Below, piece by piece: positions 9,501-16,857 of a DNA stretch of 64,000 bases (its first letter is position 1; each line of letters opens with the position of its first letter). This DNA comes from Halobaculum saliterrae (lineage in GTDB: Archaea > Halobacteriota > Halobacteria > Halobacteriales > Haloferacaceae), in contig NZ_WUUS01000002.1 of assembly GCF_009831625.1 (NCBI RefSeq), forward strand, positions 62,001 through 126,000, read 5' to 3'. The notes beneath the pieces were generated by a model. That model worked only from the letters and a program-made list of their open reading frames with translations. It searched no databases and had not been told where the DNA came from. The position numbers and the translations under genes were made by a program.

Positions 9501-10296
9501 CGTCGAGCGTGACGTTCTCGCCGGGCGACGGGTCGCTCGGCGGCGTCAAGGACGCCGAGACATCGGCGTCGACACACCCGCCGGCGTGGACGAACACGCG
9601 GCGATCGAGCGCGAGGGAGTGTTCGGCGCCGTCGCTGCCGTAGACGACCCAGTCGGTTATCCGGTGCTCCTCGCTTCCGGAGTAATTCCAGTTCCCCCAC
9701 GAGGGCGCGTCCTCGTTGTACTGCGGGTCGATCACGACCGTCCCCGACAGCGAGTCGAACCCGCGGTAGGCGCCGCCGTCGGTTCTGTTCGAGGCCCACT
9801 TCCAGTCGACCGTGGCGGTCGTGTCGCCGATAAACCAGTCGTCGTCCTGGTTCGGGTACTCGTCGTCGCGCACCACCCACGACCCGGCGGGGAGTCCCGT
9901 CATCGTGTACCTGGTCGTGCTCCCGCCGGCGTCATCGCCGAGCCGCCCGTGGACGATCACCATGCTGGTGTCGTCCGGGCCGGCGTAGAACAGGAGGGCG
10001 CTCTGTCGCGTCTCCTGGAACTCACCGGTGCCATACGAGCTGAACGTCGACGCGTTCGGTCGCCCGGTTATCGAGGGATACGGGTTCCGGTAGTCGTAGA
10101 AGGTCGTCACGTTCTGTGTCTCGTTCTCGTAGGTCGGTACGACGTAACACGAGTCCCCCTGTGCGACGGCGTACGTCTGGTTGTCGCCGGCGGCCGCCCG
10201 CGCGGTGTCCGCGAGCGGTCCCGCCGCGGGGGCGACGACGAGGAGCAGGACGACGACCACCACACGACGCGCCGCCGGATCGGAGTACGCTCTCAT
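6550..10296 (-). CDS. Giant PKD/CARDB surface protein with PGF-CTERM anchor
   Basis: 1248 residues. Signal peptide at about 1-36 (VVVVVLLLVVAPAAG core). An N-terminal domain (about 37-245) rich in Trp/Tyr and N-glycosylation sequons follows. Then come eight PKD repeats, each starting with a phrase like VTLDAS-S and carrying a YxWDxDGDGxxD calcium-binding-like loop. A Gly/Ser linker, two CARDB domains (starting near PEYTNVTVNIS and PNLSVSDLDAS), a Thr-rich stalk and the tail follow. The tail has PGFG, a hydrophobic helix and RQRRRTRRR, the archaeosortase A (PGF-CTERM) signature, so the mature protein is probably lipid-anchored on the cell surface. Likely adhesive or S-layer-associated. Repeat DNA makes the gene prone to recombination. 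A TAACAA box lies 31 nt upstream of the ATG. Confidence 0.92.
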   Translation of the reverse strand: MRAYSDPAARRVVVVVLLLVVAPAAGPLADTARAAAGDNQTYAVAQGDSCYVVPTYENETQNVTTFYDYRNPYPSITGRPNASTFSSYGTGEFQETRQSALLFYAGPDDTSMVIVHGRLGDDAGGSTTRYTMTGLPAGSWVVRDDEYPNQDDDWFIGDTTATVDWKWASNRTDGGAYRGFDSLSGTVVIDPQYNEDAPSWGNWNYSGSEEHRITDWVVYGSDGAEHSLALDRRVFVHAGGCVDADVSASLTPPSDPSPGENVTLDASGSTVAGDVGGYEWDFDADGEVDAVTRDPTVSHAFEEEREHTVRVTAFDTYGNADSTNATFVVGEPDAPDATVTASPSTVTVNRTVTLDASESTDNGTIVRYDWDLDGDGEIDANTTDPTIETAYPTAGEREVSVTAVDDTNETGTATTVVTVTPDEPPDASLTAPGDVAVGEEVTLDASASTDDVGIVRYEWDLDGDGTADANTTDPVLDTTYEETGTVETTVTAVDEAGQTATASATVRVGVTAALSAPPDALVTQTVTLDASESTIDGESVTYRWDVDGDGTVDENTTEPTYTFAYDAVGEYTPRVVVTDGTNVTDEATARIAVEARANLSVPETVPVGEGVTLDAGESAIGGSNVTYEWDVNGDGEFESETAAATFTHTYERGGSYSPTVRVSNDAGTTRTASTTVMVESGAALTAPESALVSEQITLDASDTRIGGENVTFEWDVNGDGEVDANTTDPTLTHTYERSGSYAPTVRVTSTAGETLTATATVSVESSASLTAPDSALVGETVTLDASGSVIGGENVTYDWDLNGDGEVDANTTEPTITHAYNETATYAPTVRVTSTAGEALTATANVSVTEPNPSIDADTTEAEANSAITFNADAGAGSDSSVSYSWKFGDGATASGQSVQHAYAGSGQYTVTLSVLLGGSSIASTSLPMNVTDPPGDPGGGGSGGSSGGSSGGSSGGTAGGSSGGSTGGGSGGSSGGTAGGSSGGSSGGASGGAAGGSAGDTADNDAGNQPPADLEPEYTNVTVNISDTELVTGDTLVATATVGNVGNGSGTKTIEFEIDGEQVDSRQFTLEPNQTRTVRFTWTFDEPDVYSVEIDRNHRFLVNVTPPQPNLSVSDLDASADEIDAGEEVTFTATVRNDGRAAGSTAVALRLFNETVATRNVTVQPGSSTRVSFTRRIVATGEHDASVGDRTVSVSVRPADTATESGDTATGEGTLVNAPGFGPLAAILAIAGVAALLARQRRRTRRR
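7297..7488 (-). repeat. Gly/Ser/Ala-coding tandem low-complexity tract
   Basis: In-frame repeats of GGSSGG/GGTAGG-type units inside the PKD/CARDB protein form a flexible linker between the last PKD and the first CARDB domain. Near-identical ~60-bp blocks recur (for example around 7340-7400 and 7395-7450), so length variation by slippage is likely. Confidence 0.8.
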
Positions 10297-10324
10297 TACG
10301 TGCCAACTCCCGTCAGATCCGGCT

Positions 10325-10330
10325 TTGTTA
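10325..10330 (-). promoter_or_regulatory. TAACAA promoter box of the PKD protein gene
   Basis: CCATAACAAAG on the minus strand, centred 31 nt before ATG 10296. Same motif and spacing occur before four other genes (11784, 13435, 16532, 20106). Confidence 0.5.
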
Positions 10331-10460
10331 TGGAGCGGTTTCGGTCATCCAGTCGGTCCCGAGCCACGAGACGATCAGCCGGTCAGCTGGCAGGCGCTGT
10401 GTAACAAAACGGGTCCCGTCGGTTGGTTGGACCAGCCGACGGTCACGGTTGCCCTACACA

Positions 10461-11744
10461 ATGTATCGAGGACATACGGTCGGGGTCGTCATCCCGGCGT
10501 ACAACGAGGAACCGTTCGTCCGCGAGACGATCCTGACGGTCCCCGCGTTCGTCGACCGGATATACGTCGTCGACGACTCCTCCACCGACGACACGTGGGC
10601 GGAGATCCGGCGGGCGAAAGCGCTCGATCGCAGACGATCCGATCGCGGTGAACCGGCCGGGGAACGATCCCGTATCCGACGAAACGGTGAGGACGGCCCG
10701 GCCCGCGAGGACCCCGAACGCCCGCGGGCGGACGACTCGTTCGACGATCGTATCGTCGCGATCCAACACGAGGAGAACAGGGGAGTCGGCGGGGCGATCA
10801 AGACGGGCTATCTCCGCGCACGCGACGACGAGGTCGCCGCGACGGCCGTGATGGGCGGCGACGGACAGATGGACCCCGACGTGCTCGAGACGCTGTTCGA
10901 CCCGATCGTCGACGGCGAGGCGGACTACGTCAAGGGGAACCGCTTCGCCGGGCGACGCGACCGCGGTGACATGCCGCGGCTCCGCTTCGTCGGGAACGCG
11001 GTGTTGGGCGCCCTGACGAAGATCGCGAGCGGCTACTGGTCCACGGGCGACCCACAGAGCGGCTACACGGCCATCTCCCGTCGCGCCCTCCACGAGGCCG
11101 ACATCGAGAACATGTACGAGTTCTACGGCTACTGCAACGACCTCCTCGTGAAGCTCAACGTGGCGCGACTGCGCGTGGTCGACCTCCCGAACCCGATCAT
11201 CTACGGAGACGAGGAGAGCCACATCCGCTACCGAACCTACGTCCCCCGCGTCTCGTGGATGCTGTTCCGGAACTTCCTGTGGCGGCTCCGGACGAACTAC
11301 CTCGCGTACGACTTCCACCCGCTCGTGCTCGCGTACGGGGTCGGAGCGGGATCGATCGCGGTTGGCGCGCTGGGGACGCTCTCGGCGCTCGGGGGCCTCG
11401 GCGGCGCGGCGACCTCCGTTCGACTGCTCGGCGGGCTCGTCTCCTCGCTGGCGTTCGTCGTCGGCGCGTGCGCGTTCATCGGTGCGATGGCGATGGACAT
11501 GCGCGACAACGACCACTTGGACGAGGTGATCCTCCCCGATCGCGGCGATCCCGTGGGACCGGCGGCCGGACCGGGGCCGGGTGACGCGTCGAGCGTCGCC
11601 GACGACGCGAGGCTGAACGGATCCGGGCGGGCACGGGAGGCCGGCTCGGCGCTCGAGTCCGACGGCGGTCGGGAGGCCGCCCCGTCCGGTTCCGACCGCG
11701 ACGCCCCCGCCGAGGGCGCCCCGGCAGAGGACGCGGTCGAGTAG
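10461..11744 (+). CDS. GT2 glycosyltransferase with membrane anchor
   Basis: 427 residues from ATG 10461. The N-terminal VGVVIPAYNEEPFVRETI and VVDDSSTDDT are the GT-A nucleotide-binding region; MGGDGQMDPDVL carries the metal/acceptor aspartates; GDPQSGYTAISRRAL is the acceptor-loop region of DPM1-like enzymes. An unusual hydrophilic Arg/Asp-rich insert sits at about residues 55-95 inside the Rossmann half. Two to three hydrophobic helices at roughly 285-350 anchor it, followed by an ~80-residue acidic disordered tail. Probably transfers a sugar from a nucleotide donor to a lipid carrier (dolichol phosphate) for surface glycans. Donor not determinable. TTG 10449 is a weaker alternative start. 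Confidence 0.88.
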   Translation: MYRGHTVGVVIPAYNEEPFVRETILTVPAFVDRIYVVDDSSTDDTWAEIRRAKALDRRRSDRGEPAGERSRIRRNGEDGPAREDPERPRADDSFDDRIVAIQHEENRGVGGAIKTGYLRARDDEVAATAVMGGDGQMDPDVLETLFDPIVDGEADYVKGNRFAGRRDRGDMPRLRFVGNAVLGALTKIASGYWSTGDPQSGYTAISRRALHEADIENMYEFYGYCNDLLVKLNVARLRVVDLPNPIIYGDEESHIRYRTYVPRVSWMLFRNFLWRLRTNYLAYDFHPLVLAYGVGAGSIAVGALGTLSALGGLGGAATSVRLLGGLVSSLAFVVGACAFIGAMAMDMRDNDHLDEVILPDRGDPVGPAAGPGPGDASSVADDARLNGSGRAREAGSALESDGGREAAPSGSDRDAPAEGAPAEDAVE

Positions 11745-11783
11745 CCACGGCACGGGGGATCCGACACCCGGATAGCCGGGTCG

Positions 11784-11789
11784 TAACAA
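11784..11789 (+). promoter_or_regulatory. TAACAA promoter box of the GlmM-type gene
   Basis: TCGTAACAAACC centred about 30 nt before ATG 11817; implies a leaderless or near-leaderless transcript. Confidence 0.5.
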
Positions 11790-11816
11790 ACCCGGTTCGT
11801 CGCGCGTAGCCGACGT

Positions 11817-13157
11817 ATGTTCGGAACGAGTGGAATCAGGGGAACCGTCGGGGACGAGGTCACCGCCTCGGTCGCGCTCGACGTCGGCCGCGCCGTCGCC
11901 TCCGAGGGCGCACGGCGGGTCATCGTCGGCCGCGACCCGCGATCGACCGGCCCGGCGCTCGTCGACGCGCTGACCGCCGGCCTGCGCGAGTGCGGCGCCG
12001 ACGCCGTCTCGCTGGGCGAGGTGCCGACGCCGACGGTCGCGCGGGCGGTCGAGTGGTACGACGCCGACGCGGGGGTCTCGGTGACCGCCTCACACAACCC
12101 ACCGAGCGACAACGGCCTCAAACTGTGGACGGACGACGGCGCCGCGTACGTCGGCACCGCACAGGAGGCGATCGCCGAGCGCATCCGCGAGAACGCGTTC
12201 GATCTCGTCGGCTGGAACGACTACGGCAGCCGCATGCGGAGCCGACGCGCACGGTCCCGGCATGTCGACGCCGTCGTCGACGCCGTCGACGGCGACCTCG
12301 GCCTCGACGTGGTGCTCGACGTCGGCAACGGCAGCGGCCGGATCACCGCGGACGTGCTGCGTCGACTCGACTGCACCGTCCAGACGCTGGCGGCCGAACC
12401 GGACGGCTCGTTCCCGAGCAGACCGAGCGAGCCCACCGCAGAGAACTGCGAGACGCTTCGGGAGGTCGTCGCCGCGACCGACGCCGATCTCGGCATCGCA
12501 CACGATGGCGACGCCGACCGGATGCGCGCGGCGACGGCCTCGGGGGAGTTCCCGTCCGGGGACGTGCTCCTCGCGCTGTTTGCGCGCGACATCGCCACTG
12601 CGGGCGACCGGGTCGCCGTGCCGATAGACACCAGCATCGCCGTCGACACGACGCTTGAGGCGATCGGCGCCTCCACCGATCACACGAGGGTGGGCGACGG
12701 CCACGTCGCCGAGCGGACCCGCGAGACGGACGTGGTCTTCGGCGGCGAGCCCAGCGGCGCGTGGATCTGGCCGGACCTCGCTCGCTGCCCGGACGGCCCG
12801 CTCGCGGCCGCGAAGCTCGCCGAGCTGGTCGCGCGCCGCGGTCCCCTCGACGAGCTCGTGGCGCAGGTCGAGACGGTCCCGCTTCGCCGCGCGAACGTCG
12901 AGACGGACGCGAAACACGACCTCGTCGCGCACGTGGCCGACCGCGTCGCAGACCGCTACGCGAACGTCACCACCGTCGACGGAGTCCGGGTCGACGTCGA
13001 CGCCGGCTGGTTCCTCGTTCGTGCGAGCGGGACGCAACCGCTCGTCCGCGTCACCGCGGAGGCCGGCGTCGAGTCGGAGATGGAGTCGCTGTTCGAGACG
13101 GCGACCGACCTCGTCGCGGAGGCGGAGCGGGCCGTCGCGGCTCCGGCGTCCGACTGA
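11817..13157 (+). CDS. glmM: Phosphoglucosamine/phosphohexo-mutase
   Basis: 446 residues, the usual length. The start MFGTSGIRGT is the family signature. The phosphoserine loop is TASHNPPSDNG with catalytic Ser92. The metal loop is DGDADR, the sugar-specificity loop GEPSG, and the C-terminal phosphate loop RASGTQPLVRV (Gln where Glu is usual). The enzyme interconverts hexose(amine) 6- and 1-phosphates. With glmS (16858) and the two GlmU-related genes nearby, glucosamine-6-P to glucosamine-1-P conversion is the likeliest role, but archaeal phosphomannomutases are very similar, so the symbol rests on context. Confidence 0.85.
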   Translation: MFGTSGIRGTVGDEVTASVALDVGRAVASEGARRVIVGRDPRSTGPALVDALTAGLRECGADAVSLGEVPTPTVARAVEWYDADAGVSVTASHNPPSDNGLKLWTDDGAAYVGTAQEAIAERIRENAFDLVGWNDYGSRMRSRRARSRHVDAVVDAVDGDLGLDVVLDVGNGSGRITADVLRRLDCTVQTLAAEPDGSFPSRPSEPTAENCETLREVVAATDADLGIAHDGDADRMRAATASGEFPSGDVLLALFARDIATAGDRVAVPIDTSIAVDTTLEAIGASTDHTRVGDGHVAERTRETDVVFGGEPSGAWIWPDLARCPDGPLAAAKLAELVARRGPLDELVAQVETVPLRRANVETDAKHDLVAHVADRVADRYANVTTVDGVRVDVDAGWFLVRASGTQPLVRVTAEAGVESEMESLFETATDLVAEAERAVAAPASD

Positions 13158-13469
13158 TCCGCGGCTCGCTCGTTCGGCTCCTCGCGAGTCCGCCACCCGG
13201 CCCGGACGGACCGTCGGGCACCGATCGGCGCTCCGGTCCTCTCCGGCTTCGTTCGTACGCTCGATCCGCCCCGAAATCGGTGAGCGACGGGGGCCGTCGG
13301 GACGACAGTCGGCCCATCCGGTCGCGTTCGTGATCGATGCCTGTCGACGATCTCGACATCCCGACATCCAGTCGCACGACCGTCTCGGTGCCGAAATCCC
13401 GTCGGTCGACTGCCCCGGGATGGTTGTCTGCCCATAACAAGGGGTGACGGAGTCCAGCGATCGGTCGAC
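13158..13469. other. 312-bp intergenic region
   Basis: G+C-rich and without a credible gene; the TAACAA box of the next gene is at its right end. Confidence 0.4.
13435..13440 (+). promoter_or_regulatory. TAACAA promoter box of the nucleotidyltransferase gene
   Basis: CCATAACAAGG centred about 32 nt before ATG 13470. Confidence 0.5.
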
Positions 13470-14528
13470 ATGCACGCAGTCGTACTGGCCGCCGGACGCG
13501 GCACCCGAATGCGGCCACTCTCGCGGATCACGCCGAAACCGATGCTTCCCGTCGGGGACAGACCGCTCGTCGCGCACGTCGCGGACGCGGCCGTCGCCGG
13601 CGGCGCGGACGACCTGATCTTCGTCGTCGGCGAGGGCGACGGACACCTCCGGGAGTACTTCGGCGACAGCTACCGCGGACTCCCGGTGACGTACGCCGTC
13701 CAGGATCCGCCCGCCGGAACCGCCGACGCGGTCCGCTGTGCGGCGCCGTCCATCGAGGGACGCTTCGCGGTCCTCAACGGGGACAACCTGTTCGAGCCCG
13801 CCGCGATCGGCCGGCTGTTCGAGCACGAGGCCGCGGTGCTGGCTCACCGCGTCGACGACCCCCGCGAGTACGGCGTCCTCACGACGGACGGCTCGCGCGT
13901 CACGGGCGTCGTCGAGAAGCCCGACGACCCGCCGACGGACCTCGCCAACGCGGGAGCGTACGTCTTCCCCGGATCGATGCGCGACGCGTTCGACGTCCCG
14001 CGCAGCAGCCGCGGGGAACACGAGATCACCGACGCGGTCGAGGCCCTCCTCGCGGAGTTCGACGTCGCGGCCGTCGAGACCGCCCGGTGGCTCGACGTCG
14101 CGCGGCCGGAGGACTTCGTTCGCGCGAACGAGCTCGTGCTCGCCGACGGGGTCGCGGTCACGGACGGCGGCGACCGGGGCGGCAGGGGCGACGACGTTCA
14201 CATCGCACCCGGCGCCACCGTCGACGGCGACGCGACCGTCCACGGGCCGGCGATGATCGGCGCGAACGCTGCCGTCGAATCCGGTGCGGTGATCCGGGGT
14301 CCGACCGTCGTCGGCGCGGACGCGATCGTCGGTTCCGAGGCGGATCTGACGCGGTCAGTGGTGTTCCCGGACGCGCGGGTCGGGCCTCGCGTCACGCTCG
14401 ACGGCGTCGTCCTCGGCCCGCGCTGTGACCTCTCGGCGGGCGCGTGCGTCTCGGGAAGCCGTGGGTCGGACGAGGCCACGTCGGTCGTCGCCACCCGGGC
14501 CTCGCTGGAGTCGGCGCTCGGCTACTGA
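13470..14528 (+). CDS. Sugar-1-phosphate nucleotidyltransferase (pyrophosphorylase half of a GlmU pair)
   Basis: 352 residues. The intact nucleotidyltransferase signature AAGRGTRMRPLSRITPKPML is at residues 7-26, with NGDNLF and VVEKPDDPP further on. From about residue 240 a left-handed beta-helix (hexapeptide repeats) ends the protein. That helix lacks the KNS-H-SYVGDS acetyltransferase motif that is present in the product of 15413-16501. Archaeal GlmU-type proteins are usually ~400 residues with both activities, so this one probably only makes the nucleotide sugar (UDP-GlcNAc or dTDP-glucose class). It lies downstream of the GlmM-type gene. Confidence 0.85.
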   Translation: MHAVVLAAGRGTRMRPLSRITPKPMLPVGDRPLVAHVADAAVAGGADDLIFVVGEGDGHLREYFGDSYRGLPVTYAVQDPPAGTADAVRCAAPSIEGRFAVLNGDNLFEPAAIGRLFEHEAAVLAHRVDDPREYGVLTTDGSRVTGVVEKPDDPPTDLANAGAYVFPGSMRDAFDVPRSSRGEHEITDAVEALLAEFDVAAVETARWLDVARPEDFVRANELVLADGVAVTDGGDRGGRGDDVHIAPGATVDGDATVHGPAMIGANAAVESGAVIRGPTVVGADAIVGSEADLTRSVVFPDARVGPRVTLDGVVLGPRCDLSAGACVSGSRGSDEATSVVATRASLESALGY

Positions 14529-14706
14529 GGATCCACTGTACCTCTTCTGAGCACCTGACCCGAGTTCGTCGCCGGTTGACCCAGCAAGTCGGTCAGCGGG
14601 CGGCGCGGTCGCTCGACGGTTCGCGGTCGTTCGAGAAGGCGACGATGTGACGATCGAGCCGTCCGTCGCTCGCTCCCCGCCGACAAGCCGGTACCGTCCT
14701 CGTGGA

Positions 14707-15333
14707 CTATTCGGCGGTCAGCTCTCGCCTGCTGAGGTAGAGCACGGCACCCAGGAACGCGAACACCAACACGCTGGCGAGGAGGTGATACCCCATGAAC
14801 TGCGTGACGCCGAAGAGCGCGCCGATCCCGAACGTCGCCGCGCCGTACCGTCGCGGATCGACGGAGCCGTCCTCGGGGTCCGCCTCCGCGTCGTCGTCGA
14901 CGAGGTACTGGTACAGCGGTTCAGCCTCCGGTTCGATCTCGACGTTTCCCCGGCTCTGGTTGAACGAGATGACCCCCGCGTCGTCCATCTTCGGCAGGTG
15001 ACACTGATACAGGCCGATGTACACGCGCTTGCGCTGTTGGGCCCCCAGCGCCTGGACGTCGCAGTCGTTCTCGATCGCGGCGATGTGTTCGGCGAGGTCG
15101 CCGATCGTCGACTCGCCGTCGACCGTTCGGAGGTGGCTCAACACGAGCCGCCGCCGTTGGTTCTTCAGGATCTCGAACGTCAGATCCAGCGGCAACGGCT
15201 CCGGCTCGGAGTCCGGCTCCACGCCGTCTTCGTCCGCGGCGGCGTGCTCGGAGTCGATCTCCGGCCGCGGCGTCGACTCTGCAGTCACCGTCGATTCTCC
15301 TGTCGTCGCTGTCGTGTTGGTTGTGTTGGCCAT
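14707..15333 (-). CDS. Membrane-anchored DUF7344-like HTH protein
   Basis: 208 residues. The N-terminal ~50 residues are Thr/Glu-rich and disordered. The winged-helix core follows: LTFEILKNQRRRLVLSHLRT, then IGDLAEHIAAIEND and KRVYIGLYQCHLPKMDDAGV. Two hydrophobic helices end the protein (AATFGIGALFGVTQFMGYHL and LASVLVFAFLGAVLYLS). The arrangement suggests a membrane-tethered DNA-binding regulator. It lies between two sugar-nucleotide genes and is closely similar in plan to the product of 18846-19364. Confidence 0.8.
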   Translation of the reverse strand: MANTTNTTATTGESTVTAESTPRPEIDSEHAAADEDGVEPDSEPEPLPLDLTFEILKNQRRRLVLSHLRTVDGESTIGDLAEHIAAIENDCDVQALGAQQRKRVYIGLYQCHLPKMDDAGVISFNQSRGNVEIEPEAEPLYQYLVDDDAEADPEDGSVDPRRYGAATFGIGALFGVTQFMGYHLLASVLVFAFLGAVLYLSRRELTAE

Positions 15334-15412
15334 TTCTCGTGACGTGTTCCGTTCTCGGCTCCTCCTCGATACGTCCCAACCCCTCGTGCGGCTTCGATCT
15401 CCGAACGACCGG

Positions 15413-16501
15413 TCACGGTCTCTCCTCCTCGACGTCCCTCCGGACGATCTCTCCGGGCGCCGTCGACGCGTTCGCCGCCACGACGGTTCCCACGTTCAGG
15501 CGGGTTCCGATCCCAAGGTTCGCCCCCTCGCCGATCGCCGCGCCGAACTTTCGTCTCCCCGTTCCCACGCGTCGGCCGGCGTGGGTCAGCGTCACGGGGC
15601 TCCCGTCGTGACGCAGGTTCGCCACGATCGAGCCGGCGCCCACGTTCGCACGCGGGCCGACGACGCTGTCACCCACGTAACTCTGGTGGGGGACGCTCGC
15701 CCCGTCCATGACGACGCTGTTCTTGAGTTCCACGGCTGCTCCTATCTTCGTGTCACCTGAAATAAAACTGTTTGCCCGTACGTAACAGTTTGGACCGACG
15801 GTCGTGCCGGGCATCAGGAGGGCCGGTCCCTCGATGACTGCGCCCGAGCGGACGGTCGCTCCCTCCCGGACCGCGACCGGTCCGGTGAGCTCAGCGTCCG
15901 GGTGGACGTCGCCGGAGCGACCGGGTTCGAGTCCCTGGAACCCGTCCGAGTCGTCCGTCCCCGCGAGGACCCACTCGGTAGCGTCGAGGTACTCCCACGG
16001 CCGACGGACGTCGGCGACCCGTTCGTGTTCGACCGTCTCGAGCGACCCCTCGGCCGCGAGCTCGCGGGCGACCGCGAGCGCGGCCGTCGGCCGGCGTCCG
16101 TCGAACGCGTCCCCGGGAACGACTAACGGACGTACCTCAGGCCCGTCCAGCGGGGAGAACGGCTCCGTGGGTCGCCGGAGGACCGCCGCCGTTCGACTTG
16201 CGGTCGCACCGAGCGCGGCCGGAGAGACGACAGCCGTCGCGGGCATCAGGACCACGCGGTCGTGCGTGGTCGTCGCGTCAGCCCGGTCCGTGGCGGTGCC
16301 GATCTCCGGATACCGATCGAGTAGCATCCGCCGAACAGCCGGCGTGACACCCGCAACGAGGAGTTCGTCGACGCCGGCGCGAACCAGCGTCTCCGCGGCG
16401 CGAACGGCGACGGACGCCCCGGCGACCGAGACTTCCACCGCCGGTGTCGACGGCGCGTAGGCGGTTTCACCCGCTCCCTTCGATGCGAGTACCCCGAGCA
16501 T
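15413..16501 (-). CDS. GlmU-like acetyltransferase with degenerate nucleotidyltransferase domain
   Basis: 362 residues. The N-terminal ~200 residues keep the nucleotidyltransferase fold outline (VAGASVAVRAAETLVRAGVD resembles the PxxGKPLLEHVLDRLxxAG region) but have lost the GxGTRMRP loop and the PKP lysine, so this domain is probably inactive. The left-handed beta-helix keeps the acetyltransferase motif: ELKNSVVMDGASVPHQSYVG, then DSVVGPRANVGAGSIVANL, with the Lys, His, Tyr and Asn seen in archaeal GlcN-1-P acetyltransferases. It most likely acetylates glucosamine-1-phosphate, complementing the product of 13470-14528. Transcribed away from glmS. Confidence 0.82.
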   Translation of the reverse strand: MLGVLASKGAGETAYAPSTPAVEVSVAGASVAVRAAETLVRAGVDELLVAGVTPAVRRMLLDRYPEIGTATDRADATTTHDRVVLMPATAVVSPAALGATASRTAAVLRRPTEPFSPLDGPEVRPLVVPGDAFDGRRPTAALAVARELAAEGSLETVEHERVADVRRPWEYLDATEWVLAGTDDSDGFQGLEPGRSGDVHPDAELTGPVAVREGATVRSGAVIEGPALLMPGTTVGPNCYVRANSFISGDTKIGAAVELKNSVVMDGASVPHQSYVGDSVVGPRANVGAGSIVANLRHDGSPVTLTHAGRRVGTGRRKFGAAIGEGANLGIGTRLNVGTVVAANASTAPGEIVRRDVEEERP

Positions 16502-16857
16502 ACCCGGCTGGTACTGACGGACCTACTCGCATTGTTATAGAGCTTATATGTGTGGTTAGGTGCCAACCCACCCGGCCTCCCCGCGGAGGTCGCTGTCGAC
16601 GCTGGAGTCAACACCCGATCGGAAATCGACATATTTCGGGGATAGAGGCGTTTAACATCCGGTATTGGAACATAACAGCCTAATAACAATGCCCGCATGA
16701 CGGGATTGGCGCATGTTACCCCGGACGCCATCCGTCCGGCCCGATACATGATCCACACACGCAATCCCGCCGAACTGACGGCACGACCTCGAGAGGAGCA
16801 CGCGTCGAATAATCACGAGAATACCGGAGTACGCCGCCGGGGAGCGCGCGATCGCTG
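16502..16857. other. 356-bp divergent intergenic region between the GlmU-like gene and glmS
   Basis: Lower G+C than its flanks. It contains TATAAG and TAACAA boxes on the minus strand (16532-16550) for the GlmU-like gene, and on the plus strand a second TAACAA (16684-16689) and a GAATAATC box (about 16808-16815) that could serve glmS. It probably holds both promoters and any shared control. Confidence 0.5.
16532..16537 (-). promoter_or_regulatory. TAACAA promoter box of the GlmU-like gene
   Basis: CTATAACAATG on the minus strand, centred about 33 nt before ATG 16501. Confidence 0.5.

Noticed and set aside
6550-10296. Regular repeats considered as a CRISPR array
   Set aside because: Repeats are in-frame PKD-domain codons about 270 bp long and encode protein; no spacer structure.
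7594-10404. 936-codon plus-strand open frame opposite the PKD protein
   Set aside because: It mirrors the repeated high-G+C PKD coding sequence, is Arg/Val-rich without domains, and the minus-strand frame has signal, PKD, CARDB and anchor features.
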